DNA of 64,000 nt from Petrolisthes cinctipes. Lineage: Eukaryota; Arthropoda; Malacostraca; Decapoda; Porcellanidae. The notes under the pieces are model-generated. The model did no database searches and was not told where the DNA came from. It saw only the letters and a list, made by a program, of their open reading frames with translations. This document shows, piece by piece, positions 39,101-53,400 of this stretch (the stretch's first letter is position 1; the number at the start of each line of letters is the position of its first letter). A program made the position numbers and the translations under genes. The stretch is from contig JAWQEG010001420.1 in assembly GCA_033782935.1 (NCBI GenBank), positions 558,001 to 622,000 of the forward strand. The letters run 5' to 3'.

Positions 39101-42100
39101 TAGACTGTAAGTATCAACAGTCATTTACGGGGTGGTGGGTGTGTGGCTGTCATTATAGTGCTTGGACTGTAAATATCAACAGTCAATCATGCGGTGGTGG
39201 GTATGTGGGTGTCATTACAGTGCTTGGACTGTAAATATCAACAGTCATTCATGGGGTGGTGGGTGTGTGGGTGTCATTACAGTGTTTTGATTGTAAATAT
39301 CAACCATAATTCATGGGGTGTTGGGTGTGTGGCGTCATTACATTGCTTTGAATGTAAAATCAACAGTCAATTATGGGGTGGTGGGGGTGAGGGTGTCATT
39401 ACAGTTCTTGGACTATAAATATCAACCATCATTCATTAGGTGGTGGGTTTGTGGGTGTCATTACAGTGCTTAGACTGTAAATATTAACAGTCATTCATGG
39501 GGTGGTGTATGTGTGGATGTCATTACAGTGCTTAGACTGAAAATATCAACAGTCATTCATGGGGTGGTGGGTGTGTGGTTGTCATTACTGTGCTTGGACT
39601 ATAAATATAAACCGTCATTTATGGGGTTGTGGGTGTGTGGGTGTCATTACAGTTCTTGGACTGTAAATATCAACAGTCATACATAGGGTGGTGGGTGTGT
39701 AAGTGTCATTACAGAGCTTGGACTGTAAATATCAACAGTCATTCATGGGGTTGTGTGTGTGTAGGTGTCATTACAGTGCTTACACTGTAAATATCAACCG
39801 TCATTTTTTGGGTGGGGGGTTTGTAGGAGTCATTACAGTGCGTGGACTGTAAATATCAAAATTCATTCTTGGGGTGGTGGGTGTGTGGGTATCATTACAG
39901 GTCTTAGACTGTAAATATCAAGAGTCATTTATCGGGTGTTGGGTGTGTGGCTGTCATTATAGTGCTTGGACTGTAAATATCAACAGTCAATCATGGTGTG
40001 GTGGGTGTGTGGGTGTCATTACAGTGCTTGGACTGTAAATATCAACAGTCCTTCATGGGTTGGTGGGTGTGTGGGTGTCATTACAGTGTTTTAACTATAA
40101 ATATCAACATTCATTTATTTGGTGGTGGGTTTTCATTAGAGTGCTTGGACTGTAAATATCAACAGTCATTCATGGTGTGGTGCATGTGTAGGTGTCATGA
40201 CAGTGCATTGACTGTAAATATCAACAGTCATTCTTGGGGTGGTGGGTGTGTGGGTGTCATTACAGTCCTGCTTGGCCTATAAATATTTAGCATCATTTAT
40301 GGAGTGGTTGGTGTGTGGGTGTCATTACAGTGCTTGGACTATAAATATCAACAGTCATTCATAGGGTGGAGGGAGTTTGAGTGTCATTACAGAGCTTGCA
40401 CTGTAAATATCAACAGTCATTTATGGGGTGGTGGGTGTGTGGCTGTCATTACAGTGCTTGGACTGTAAATATCAACAGTCAATCATGGGGTTGTGGGTGT
40501 GTGGGTGTCATTACAGTGCTTTGATTGTAAATATCAACAGTCATTCATGGGGTGGTGGGTGTGTAGGTGTCATTACAGTGCTTTGACTGTAAATATCAAA
40601 AGTCATTCTTGGGGTGGTCGGTGTGTGGGTGTCATTACAGTTTTTAGACTGTAAATATCAACAGTCATTTATGAAGTGGTGGGTGTGTGTCTGTCACTAC
40701 AGTGTTTGGACTGTAAATATCAACAGTCAATTATAGGGTGGTGGATGTGTGGGTGTCATTACAGTGCTTTGACTGTAAATATCAACAGTCATTCGTGGGG
40801 TGGTGGGTGTGTGGGTGTCATTACAATCTTTTGATTGTAAATATCAACAGTCATTTATAAGGTGGTGGGTGTCATTAGAGTGCTTGGATGGTAAATATCA
40901 ACAGTCATTCAGGGGGTGGTGGGTATTGGGGTGTCATTACAGGGCTTTGACTGTAAATATCAACAGTCATTCATGGGGTGGTGTGGGTGAGGGTGTCATT
41001 ACAGTGCTTGGACTGTAAATATCAACAGTCATTCATGGGGTTGTGTGTGTGTAGGTGTCATTACAGTGCTTAGACTGTAAGTATCATCAGTCATTTACGG
41101 GGTGGTGGGTGTGTGGCTGTCATTATAGTGCTTGGACTGTAAATATCAACAGTCAATCATGGGGTGTTGGGTATGTGGGTGTCATTACAGTGCTTGGACT
41201 GTAAATATCAACAGTCATTCATGGGGTGGTGGGTGTGTGGGTGTCATTACAGTGTTTTGATTGTAAATATCAACCATAATTCATGGGGTGGTGGGTGTGG
41301 GGCGTCATTACATTGCTTTGACTGTAAAATCAACAGTCATTCATGGGGTGGTGGGGGTGAGGGTGTCATTACAGTTCTTGGACTATAAATATCAACCATC
41401 ATTCATTAGGTGGTGGGTTTGTGGGTGTCATTACAGTGCTTAGACTGTAAATATTAACAGTCATTCATGAGGTGGTGTATGTGTGGATGTCATTACAGTG
41501 CTTAGACTGAAAATATCAACAGTCATTCATGGGGTGGTGGGTGTGTGGTTGTCATTACTGTGCTTGGACTATAAATATAAACCGTCACATATGGGATGGG
41601 GGTGTGTGGGTGTCATTACAGTTCTTGAACTGTAAATATCAACAGTCATACATTGGGTGGTGGGTGTGTAAGTGTCATTACAGAGCTTGGACTATAAATA
41701 TCAACAGTCATTCATGGGGTTGTGTGTGTGTAGGTGTCATTACAGTGCTTACACTGTAAATATCAACAGTCATTTTTTGGGTGGGGGGTTTGTAGGTGTC
41801 ATTACAGTGCGTGGACTGTAAATATCAAAATTCATTCTTGGGGTGGTTTGTGTGTGGGTATCATTACAGGTCTTAGACTGTAAATATCAACAGTCATTTA
41901 TCGGGTGTTGGGTGTGTGGCGGTCATTATAGTGCTTGGACTGTAAATATCAACAGTCAATCATGGTGTGGTGGGTATATGGGTGTCATTACAGTACTTGG
42001 ACTGTAAATATCAACAGTCCTTCATGGGTTGGTGGGTGTGTGGGTGTCATTACAGTGTTTTAACTATAAATATCAACATTCATTTATTTGGTGGTGGGTT

Positions 42101-45100
42101 TTCATTAGAGTGCTTGGACTGTAAATATAAACAGTCATTCATGGGGTGGTGCATGTGTAGGTGTCATGACAGTGCATTGACTGTAAATATCAACAGTCAT
42201 TCTTGGGGTGGTGGGTGTGTGGGTGTCATTACAGTGCTGCTTGGCCTATTAATATTTAGCATCATTTATGGAGTGGTGGGTGTGTGGGTGTCATTACAGT
42301 GCTTGGACTATAAATATCAACAGTCATTCATAGGGTGGAGGGTGTTTGAGTGTCATTACAGAGCTTGCACTGTAAATATCAACAGTCATTTATGGGGTGG
42401 TGGGTGTGTGGCTGTCATTACAGTGCTTGGACTGTAAATAACAACAGTCAATCATGGGGTTGTGGGTGTGTGGGTGTCATTACAGTGTTTTGATTGTGAA
42501 TATCAACAGTCATTAATAAGGTGGTGGGTGTCATTAGAGTGCTTGGACTGTAAATATTAACAGTCATTCATGGGGTGGTTGGTGTGGGGGTGTCATTACA
42601 GTGCTTTGACTGTAAATATCAACAGTCATTCATGAGGTGGTGTGGGTGATGGTATCATTACAGTGCTTGGACTGTAAATATCAACAGTCATTCATGGGGT
42701 GGTGGGTATGTGGGTGTCATTATAGTGCTTGAACTGTAAATATCAAGTCATTAATAGGTTGGTGGGTGTGTGAGTGTCATTACAGAGTTTGGACTGAAAA
42801 TATCAACAGTCATTCATGGGGTGGTGGGTGTGTAGGTGTCATTACAGTGGTTGGACTGTAAATATCAAAAGTCATTTTTGGGGTGGTCGGTGTGTGGGTG
42901 TCACTACAGTGCTTGGACTGTAAATATCAACAGTCAATTATAGGGTGGTGGATGTGTGGGTGTCATTATAGTGCTTTGACTGTAAATATCAACAGTTATT
43001 CGTGGGGTGGTGGGTGTGTGTGTGTCATTACAGTCTTTTGATTGTAAATATCAACAGTCATTTATAAGGTGGTGGGTGTCATTAGAGTGCTTGGACTGTA
43101 AATATCAACAGTCATTCAGGGGGTGGTGGGTATTGGGGTGTCATTACAGGGCTTTGACTGTAAATATCAACAGTCATTCATGGGGTGGTGTGGGTGAGGG
43201 TGTCATTACATTGCTTGGACTGTAAATATCAACAGTCATTCATGGGGTTGTGTGTGTGTAGGTGTCATTACAGTGCTTAGACTGTAAGTATCAACAGTCA
43301 TTTACGGGGTGGTGGGTGTGTGGCTGTCATTATAGTGCATGGACTGTGAATATCAACAGTCAATCATGGGGTGGTGGGTATGTGGGTGTCATTACAGTGC
43401 TTGGACTGTAAATATTAACAGTCATTCATGGGGTGGTGGGTGTGTGGGTGTCATTACAGTGTTTTGATTGTAAATATCAACCATAATGCATGGGGTGGTT
43501 GGTGTGGGGCGTCATTACATTGCTTTGACTGTAAAATCAACAGTCATTCATGGGGTGGTGGGGGTGAGGGTGTCATTACAGTTCTTGGACTATAAATATC
43601 AACCATCATTCATTAGGTGGTGGGTTTGTGGGTGTCATTACAGTGCTTAGACTGTAAATATTAACAGTCATTCATGGGGTGGTGGGTGTGTGGATGTCAT
43701 TACAGTGCTTAGACTGAAAATATCAACAGTCATTCATGGGGTGGTGGGTGTGTGGTTGTCATTACTGTGCTTGGACTATAAATATAAACCGTCATTTATG
43801 GGGTTGTGGGTGTGTGGGTGTCATTACAGTTCTTGGACTGTAAATATCAACAGTCATACATAGGGTGGTGGGTGTGTAAGTGTCATTACAGAGCTAGGAC
43901 TGTAAATATCAACAGTCATTCATGGGGTTGTGTGTGTGTAGGTGTCATTACAGTGCTTACACTGTAAATATCAACAGTCATTTTTTGGGTTGGGGGTTTG
44001 TAGGTGTCATTACAGTGCTTGGATTGTAAATATCAAAATTCATTCTTGGGGTGGTGGGTGTGTGGGTATCATTACAGTGCTTAGACTGTAAATATCAACA
44101 GTCATTTATGGGGTAGTGGGTGTGTGGCGGTCATTATAGTGCTTGGTCTGTAAATATCAACAGTCAATCATGGTGTGGTGGGTATGTGGGTGTCATTACA
44201 GTGCTTGGACTGTAAATATCAACAGTCCTTCATGGGTTGGTGGGTGTGTGGGTGTCATTACAGTGTTTTAACTATAAATATCAACATTCATTTATTTGGT
44301 GGTGGGTTTTCATTAGAGTGCTTGGACTGTAAATATCAACAGTCATTCATGGGGTGGTGCATGTGTAGGTGTCATGACAGTGCATTGACTGTAAATATCA
44401 ACAATCATTTATGGGGTGGTAAGTGTGTGGGTGTCATTACAGTTCCTGGACTGTAAATATAAACCATCATTCATCAGGTGGTGGGTGGTTGGATGTCATT
44501 ACATTGCTCGGACTGAAAATATCAACAGTCATTCTTGGGGTGGTGGGTGTGTGGGTGTCATTACAGTGCTTGGCCTATAAATATTAAGCATCATTTATGG
44601 AGTGGTGGGTGTGTGGGTGTCATTACAGTGCTTGGACTGTAAATATCAACAGGCATTCATAGGGTGGAGGGTTTTTGAGTGTCATTACAGAGCTTGCACT
44701 GTAAATATCAACAGTCATTTATGGGGTGGTGGGTGTGTGGCTGTCATTACAGTGCTTGGACTGTAAATATCAACAGTCAATCATGGGGTTGTGGGTGTGT
44801 GGGTGTCATTACAGTGCTTTGACTGTAAAAATCAACAGTCATTCATGGGGTGGTGGGTGTGTGGGTGTCATTACAGTGTTTTGATTGTGAATATCAACAG
44901 TCATTAATAAGGTGGTGGGTGTCATTACAGTGCTTGGACTGTAAATATTAACAGTCATTCATGGGGTGGTTGGTGTGGGGGTGTCATTACAGTGCTTTGA
45001 CTGTAAATATCAACAGTCATTCATGGGGTGGTGGGGGTGATGGTGTCATTACAGTGCTTGGACTGTAAATATCAACAGTCATTCATGGGGTGGTGGGTAT

Positions 45101-45350
45101 GTGGGTGTCATTATAGTGCTTGAACTGTAAATATCAAGTCATTAATAGGTTGGTGGGTGTGTGAGTGTCATTACAGAGTTTGGACTGAAAATATCAACAG
45201 TCATTCATGGGGTGGTGTGTGTGTAGGTGTCATTACAGTGCTTGGACTATAAATATCAAAAGTCATTCTTGGGGTGGTCAGTGTGTGGGTGTCATTACAG
45301 TTTTTAGACTGTAAATATCAACAGTCATTTATGAAGTGGTGGGTGTGTGG
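36170..45350 (+). repeat. 2.0-2.45-kb higher-order satellite repeat, four copies
   Basis: The landmark cgtggggtggtgggtgtgtg occurs at about 36376, 38824, 40794 and 43001, giving spacings of 2448, 1970 and 2207 bp. A second landmark, the unit pair with cagtccttcatgggttggtg, gives 1969 and 2208 for its last two intervals, so the offsets are consistent across the blocks. Spacings differ by multiples of about one to eight satellite units. Shared rare units include gggggtgagggtgtc, tgctttgactgtaaaatc and the tgcttggcctataaatattt unit. The best-developed higher-order region in the window. Confidence 0.82.
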
Positions 45351-47879
45351 CTGTCATTATTGTGCTTGGACTGTAAATATCAACAGTCAATCATGGGGTG
45401 GTGGGTATGTGGGTGTCATTACAGTGCTTGGACTGTAAATATTAACAGTCATTCATGGGGTGGTGGGTGTGTGGGTGTCATTACAGTGTTTTGATTGTAA
45501 ATAACAACAGTCATTTATAAGGTGGTGGGTGTCATTAGAGTGCTTGGACTGTAAATATCAAAAGTCATTTATGGAGTGGTGGGTGTGTTGGTGTCATTAC
45601 TGTGCTTGGACTGTAAATATCAACCATAATGCATGGGGTGGTGGGTGTGGGGCGTCATTACATTGCTTTGACTCTAAAATCAACAGTCATTCATGGGGTG
45701 GTGGGTGTGTGGGTGTCATTACAGTGTTTTGATTGTACATAACAACAGTCATTTATAAGGTGGTGGGTGTCATTAGAGTGCTTGGACTGTAAATATCAAC
45801 AGTCATTCATGGGGTGGTGCTTGTGTGGATGTCATGACAGTGCATTGACTGTAAATATCAACAACCATTTATGGGGTGGTGAGTGTGTGGGTGTCATTAC
45901 AGTTCCTGGACTGTAAATATAAACCATCATTCATCAGGTGGTGGGTGGTTGGATGTCATTACATTGCTCGGACTGAAAATATCAACAATCATTCTTGGGG
46001 TGGTGGGTGTGTGGGTGTCATTACAGTGCTTAGCCTATAAATATTAACCATCATTTATGGAGTGGTAGGTGTGTGGGTGTCATTACAGTGCTTGGACTGT
46101 AAATATCAACAGTCAATCATGGGGTGGTTGGTGTGGGGGTGTCATTACAGTGCTTTGACTGTAAATATCAACAGTTGTTCATGGGGTGGTGGGTGTGTGG
46201 GTGTCATTACAGTGTTTTGATTGTGAATATCAACAGTCATAAATAAGTTGGTGGGTGTCATTAGAGTGCTTGGACTGTAAATATCAACAGTCATTCATGG
46301 GGTGGTGGGTGTGGGGGTGTCATTACAGTGCTTTGACTGTAAATATCAACAGTTGTTTATGGGGTGGTGGGTGTGTGGCTGTCATTACAGTGCTTGGACT
46401 GTAAATATCAACAGTCAATCATAGGGTGGTGGGTGTGGGGGTGTCATTACAGTGCTTTGACTGTAAATATCAACTGTTGTTCATGGGGTGGTGGGTGTGT
46501 GAGTGTCATTACAGTGTTTTGATTGTGAATATCAACAGCCATTAATAAGGTGGTGGGTGTCATTAGAGTGCTTGGACTGTATATATCAACAGTCATTCAT
46601 GGGGTGGTGGGTGTGTGGGTGTCATTACAGTGTTTTGATTGTGAATATCAACAGTCATTAATAAGGTGGTGGGTGTCATTACAGTGCTTGGACTGTAAAT
46701 ATCAACAGTCATTCATGGGGTGGTGGAAGTGAGGGTGTCATTACATTGCTTGGACTGTAAATATCAAGTCATTCATGGGATGGTGGTTGTCTGTGTGTCA
46801 TTAGTGCTTGGACTGTGAATATCAACAGTCATTCATGGGGTGGTGGGTGGCATTACAGTGTTTAGACTCTAATATCAACAGTCATTCATGGGGTAATGGG
46901 TGTGTGGGTGTCATTACAGTGCTTGGACTGTAAATATAAACAGTTATTCATGGGGATGTGGGTGTTTGGGTGTCTATGCAGTGCTTGGACTGTAAATATC
47001 AACAGTCAATCATGGGGTGGTGGGTGTGTGGGTGTCATTAGAGTGCTTGGACTGTAAATATTAACAGTCATTCATGGGATGGTGGGTTTGTGGGTGTCAT
47101 TACAGTGTTTTGACTGTAAATATCAACGTTCATTCATAGGGTGTTGGGTGTCATTACAGAGCTTGGACTGTAAATATCAACAGTTATTCAAGGGGTGGTG
47201 GGTGTGTGGGTGTCATGACACTGCTTGGACAGTAAATATCAACAGTCATTCATGAGGTGATGAGTGTGTGGGTGTTATTACAGTTCTTGGACTGTATATA
47301 TCAACCATCATTCATTGGTTGGTGTGTGTGTGGGTGTTATTACAGTTCTCAGACTGTAAAAATTATCAGTCATTCATGGAATGGTGGGTGTCTGGGTGTC
47401 ATTACAGTGTTTTAACTATAAATATCAACATTCATTTATTGGGTTGTGGGTGTCATTAGAGTGCTTGGACTGTAAATATCAACAGTCATTCATTGGGTGG
47501 TGCGTGTGGCGGTGTCATGGCAGTGCTTGGACTGTAAATATCATCAGTCATTCATGGGGTGGTAAGTGTGTTGGTGTCATGACAGTGCATGGACTGTAAA
47601 TATCAACAGTCATTCATGGGGTGGTGAGTGTAAGGGTGTCATTACAGTGTTTTGATTGTGAATATCAACAGTCATTAATAAGGTGGTGGGTGTCATTAGA
47701 GTGCTTGGACTGTAAATATCAACAGTCATTCATGGGGTGGTGGGTGTGTGGGTGTCATTACAGTGCTTTGACTGTAAATATCAACAGTCTTTCATGGTGT
47801 GGTGGTGGTGAGGGTGTCATTACAGTGCTTGGACTGTAAATATCAACAGTCATTCATGAGGTGGTGGGTATGTGGGTGT

Positions 47880-49150
47880 CATTATAGTGCTTGTACTGTA
47901 AATATCAACAGTCATTCATGGGGTGGTGGGTGTGTTGGTGTCAATACAGTGCTTGGACTATAAATATCAAGTCATTCATGGTGTGGTTGGCGTGTGTGTG
48001 TCATTAGTGCTTGGACTGTAAATATCAACAGTCATTCATGGGGTGGTTGTGTGTCATTACAGTGCTTGGACTGTAACTATCAACAGTCAATCATGGAATG
48101 TTGGGTGTCATTAGAGTGCTTGGACTGTAAATATCAACAGTCATTTATTGGGTGGTGGGTGTGTGGGTGTCATTACAGTGCTTGGACTGTAAATATCAAC
48201 AGTCAATCATGGGGTGGTCGGTGTGTGGGGGTCATTACAATGCTTGGACTGTAAATATCAACAGTCATTCATGGAATGGTGGGTGTGTGGGTGTCATTAC
48301 AGTGTTTTAACAATAAATATCAACATTCATTTATTGGGTGGTGGGTGTCTTCAGAGTGCTTGGACTGTAAATATCAACAGTCATTCATGGGGTGGTGCGT
48401 GTGTGGGTGTGATTACAGTGCTTTGACTGTAAATATCAACAGTCATTCATGGGGTGGTGGGGGTGAGGGTGTCATTACAGTGTTTGGACTGTAAATATCA
48501 ACAGTCATTCATGGGGTGGTGGGTATGTGGGTGTCATTATAGTGCTTGTACTGTAAATATCAACAGTCATTCATGGGGTGGTGGGTGTGTTGGTGTCAAT
48601 ACAGTGCTTGGACTATAAATATCAAGTCGTTCATTGTGTGGTTGGTGTGTGTGTGTCATTAGTGCTTGGACTGTAAATATCAACAGTCATTCATGGGGTG
48701 GTTGTGTGTCATTACAGTGCTTGGACTGTAACTATCAACAGTCAATCATGGAATGTTGGGTGTCATTAGAGTGCTTGGACTGTAAATATCAACAGTCATT
48801 TATTGGGTGGTGGGTGTGTGTGTGTCATTACAGTGCTTGGACTGTAAATATCAACAGTCAATCATGGGGTGGTCGGTGTGTGGGTGTCATTACAGTGCTT
48901 GGACTGTAAATATCAACAGTCATTCATGGAATGGTGGGTGTGTGGGTGTCATTACAGTGTTTTAACAATAAATATCAACATTCATTTATTGGGTGGTGGG
49001 TGTCATTAGAGTGCTTGGACTGTAAATATCAACAGTCATTCATGGGGTGGTGCGTGTGTGGGTGTCATATCAGTGTTTTGATTGTGAATATCAACAGTCA
49101 TTAATAAGGTGGTGGGTGTCATTAGAGTGCTTGGACTGTAAATATCAACA
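47880..49150 (+). repeat. 652-bp higher-order satellite duplication
   Basis: Two tandem copies offset by 652 bp. Shared rare variants include ggtggttgtgtgtcattac (48040 and 48700), tcatggaatgttgggtgtc (48090 and 48745), ggggtggtcggtgtgtggg (48210 and 48863) and tttaacaataaatatc (48306 and 48960). Differences are scattered single bases. The copies look close, second only to the 1405-bp pair. Confidence 0.8.
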
Positions 49151-50429
49151 GTCATTCATGGGGTGGTGGGTGTGTGGGTGTCATTACAGTGCTTTGACTG
49201 TAAATATCAACAGTCATTCTTGGGGTAGTGGGTATGTGGGTGTCATTACAATGCTTGGCCTATAAATATTAACCGTCATTTATGGGGTGGAGGGTGTGTG
49301 GGTGTCATTACAGTGCTTGAACTGTATATATCAAGTCATTTATAAGGTGGTGGGTGTGAGTGTCATTACAGAGCTTGGACTGTAAATATCAACAGTTATT
49401 CATGGGGTGGTGGGTGTGTAGGTGTCATTACAGTGTTTTGATTGTAAATAACAACAGTCATTTATAAGGTCGTGGGTGTCATTAGAGTGCTTGGACTTTA
49501 AATATTAACAATCATTTATGTAGTGGTGGGTGTGGGGCGTCATTACAGTGCTTTGACTGTAAATATCAACAGTCATTCATGGGGTGGTGGGGGTGAGGGT
49601 GTCATTACAGTGTTTGGAATGTAAATATCAAGTCATTTATGTTGTGGTGGGTGTGTGTGTGTCATTAGTGCTTGGACTATAAATATCAACAGTGATTCAT
49701 GGGGTGGTTGGTGGCATTACAGTGCTTTGACTGTAAATATCAACAGTCATTCATAGGGTGATAGGTGTGTGGGAGTCATTACAGTGCTTTGACTGTAAAT
49801 ATCAACAGTCATTTATGGGGTGTTGGGTGTTTGGGTGTCATTACAGTTCTTGGACTGTAAATATCAACAGTCAGTCATGGGGTGGCGCGTGTGTTGGTGT
49901 CATGACAGTGCTTGGACTGTAAATATCAACAGTCAGTCATGGAGTGGCACGTGTGTTGGTGTCATGACAGTGCTTGGACTGTAAATATCAACAGTCATTC
50001 ATATGGTGGTGAGTGTGTGTGTGTCATTACAGTTCTTGGATTATAAATATCAACCTTCATTCATTAGGTGGTGAGTTTGTGGGTGTTATTACAGTGCTTA
50101 GACTGTAAATATTAACAGTCATTTATTGGGTGGTGGGTGTGTGGGTGTCATTACAGTGCTTTGGACTATAAATATTAACCGTCATTTATGGGGTTGTGGG
50201 TGTCATTACAGTTCTTGGACTGTAAATATCAACAGTCATACATAGGGTGGTGGGTGTGTGAGTGTCATTACAGAGCTTGGACTGTAAATATCAACAGTCA
50301 TTCATGGGGTTGTGGGTGTGTAGGTGTCATTACAGTGCTTGGACTGTAAATATCAAAAGTCATTCTTGGGGTGGTGGGTGTGTGGGTGTCATTACAGTGC
50401 TTGGACTATAAATATCAACAGTCAATTAT

Positions 50430-53400
50430 GGGGTGGTGGGTATGTGGGTGTCATTACAGTGCTTGGACTGTAAATATCAACAGTCATTCATGGTGTGCTG
50501 GGTGTGTGGGTGTCATTACAGTGTTTGGACTGTAAATGTCAACCTGAATTCATGGGGTGGTGGGTGTGGGGTGTCATTACAGTTCTTGGACTGTAAATGT
50601 CAACCATCATTCATTAGGTGGTGGGTTTGTGGGTGTCATTACAGTGCTCAGACTGTAAATATTAACAGTCATTTATGGGGTTGTGGGTGTGTGGGTGTCA
50701 TTACTGTTCTTGGACTGAAAAAATCAACAATCATTCATAGGGTGGTGGGTGTGTTAGTGTCATTACAGAGCTTTGACTGTAAATATCAACAGTCATTCAT
50801 GGGGTTGTGTGTGTGTAGGTGTCACTACAGTGCTTAGACTTTAAGTATTACGGTCATTTATTGGGTGGTGGGTGTGTGGTTGTCATTATAGTTCTTGGAC
50901 TTTAAATATCAACAGTCGATCATGGGGTGGTGGGTATGTGGGTGTCATTGCATTGCTTGGACTGTAAATATAAACAGTCATTCATGGGGTGGTAGGTGTG
51001 TGGGTGTCATTACAGTGCTTGGACTGTAAATATCAACCATAATGCATGGGATGGTAGGTGTGAGGCGTCATTACAGTGATTTGACTGTAAATATCAACAG
51101 TCATTCATGGGGTGGTTGGGGTGAGTGTGTCATTACAGTGCTTGGATGGTAAATATCAGTAACAACTCATGGGGTTGTGGGTATGTGGGTGTCATTATAG
51201 TGCTTGAACTGTAAATATCAACAGTCATTCATGGGGTGGTGGGTGTGTGGGTGTCATTACAGTACTTGGACTGTAAATATCAAGTCATTTATGGGGTTGT
51301 GGGTGTGTGTGTGTCTTTAGTGCTTGAACTGTAAATATCAACAGTGATTCATGGGGTGGTTAGTGGCATTATAGTGCTTGGACTATAAATATCAACAGTC
51401 ATTCATGGGGTGATGGGTCTGTGGGTGTCATTACAGTGCTTGGACTGTAAATATCAACTTTCATTTTTGGGGTGTTGGGTGTTTGGGGGTCATTGCAGTG
51501 TTTGGACTGTAAATATCAACAGTCATTCATGAGGTGGTGGGTGTGTGGGTGTCATTGCAGTGCTTGGACAGTAAATATCAACAGTCATTCATAGGGTTGT
51601 GGGTGTGTGGGTGTCATTACAGTGTTTTGACTGTAAATATCAACAGTCATTTATTGGGTGGTGGGTGTCATTAAAGTGCTTGGACTGTAAATATCAACAG
51701 TCATTCATGGGGTGGTGGGTCTGTGGGTGTCATGACAGTGCTTGGACTGTAAATATCAACAGTCATTCATGGGGTGGTGAGTGTGTGGGTGTCATTGCAG
51801 TTCTTGGACTGTAAATATCAACCATCATTCATTTGGTTGTGGGTGTGTGGGTGTCTTTACAGTGCTCAGACTGTAAATATTAACAGTCATTCATGTGGGG
51901 AAGGGTGTGTGGATGTCATTACACTGCTTGGACTGAAAAAATCAACAGGCATTCATGGGGTGGTGGGTGTGAGGATGTCATTACAGTGCTTGGACTATAA
52001 ATATCAACCATTATTTATGGGGTGGTGTTGTGTTTGGGTTTCATTACAGTGCTTGGACTGTAAATATCAACAGTCATTCATAGGGTGGTGGGTGTGTGAG
52101 TGTGATTACAGAGCTTGGAATGTAAATATCAACAGTCATTAATGGTGTGGTGGGTGTGTTGTTATCATTACCGTGTTGGGACTCTAAACATCAAAAGTCA
52201 TTCTTGGGGTGGTGGGTGCGTAGGTGTCATTACAGTGCTTAGACTGTAAATATCAAAATTCATATATTGGGTGGTAGGCGTGTGGCTGTTATTACAGTGC
52301 TTGGACTGTAAATATCAACAGTCAATCATGGGGTGGTGGGCCTATGAGTGTTATTACAGAGCTTGGACTGTATATATCAACAGTCATTAATCGGGTGGTG
52401 GGTGTGTGGTTGTCATTACAGTAATTGAACTGTAAAAATCAACAGTCATTCTTGGGGTGGTGGGTGTGTGGGTGTCATTACAGTGCTTAGACTGTAAATA
52501 CCAACAGTCATTCATGAGGTGGTGGGTGTTTGGCTGTTATTACAGTGCTTGGACTATAAATATCAACAGTCATTAATGGGGTGGTGGCTGTGTGAGTGTC
52601 ATTACAGTGCTTGGACTGTAAATATTAACAGTCATTCATGGGGTAGAGGGTGTGTGGGTGTCATTACAGTGTTTTGATTGTAAATATCAACAGTCATTCA
52701 TAGGGTTGTGGGTGTCATTAGAGTGCTTGTACTGTAAATATCAACAGTCATCGTTTGGGTAGTTGGTGTGTAGGGGTCATTACAGTGTTTGGACTGTAAA
52801 TATCAACCATAATTCATGGGTTGGTAGGTGTGGGGATGTCATTCCAGTGCTTTGATTGTAAATATCAACAGTTATTAATAGGGTGGTGGGTGTCATTAGA
52901 GTGCTTGAACTGGAAATATAAACAGTCATTCATGGGTTGTGAGGGTGTCATTAGAGTGCTTGGAATGTAAATATCAACAGTCATTCATGGGGTGCTGGGT
53001 GTGAGGGTGTCATTACAGTGCTTGGACTATAAATATCAACCGTCATTTATGGGGTGGTGTTGTGTGTGGGTTTCATTACAGTGCTTGGACTGTAAATATC
53101 AACAGTCATTCATAGGGTGGTGGGTGTGTGAGTGTCATTACAGAGCTTAAAATGTAAATATCAACTGTCATTCATGGAGTGGTGGGTGTGTTGTTATCAT
53201 TACAGTGCTTGGACTGTAAATATCAAAAGTCATTCCTGGGCTGGTGGGTGTGTAGGTGTCATTACAGTGCTTAGACTGTAAATATCAACAGTCATTTATT
53301 GGGTGGTGGGTGTGTGGCTGTCATTACAGTGCTTGGACTGAAAAAATCAACAGGCATTCATGGGGTGGTGGGTGTGAGGATGTCATTACAGTGCTTGGAC

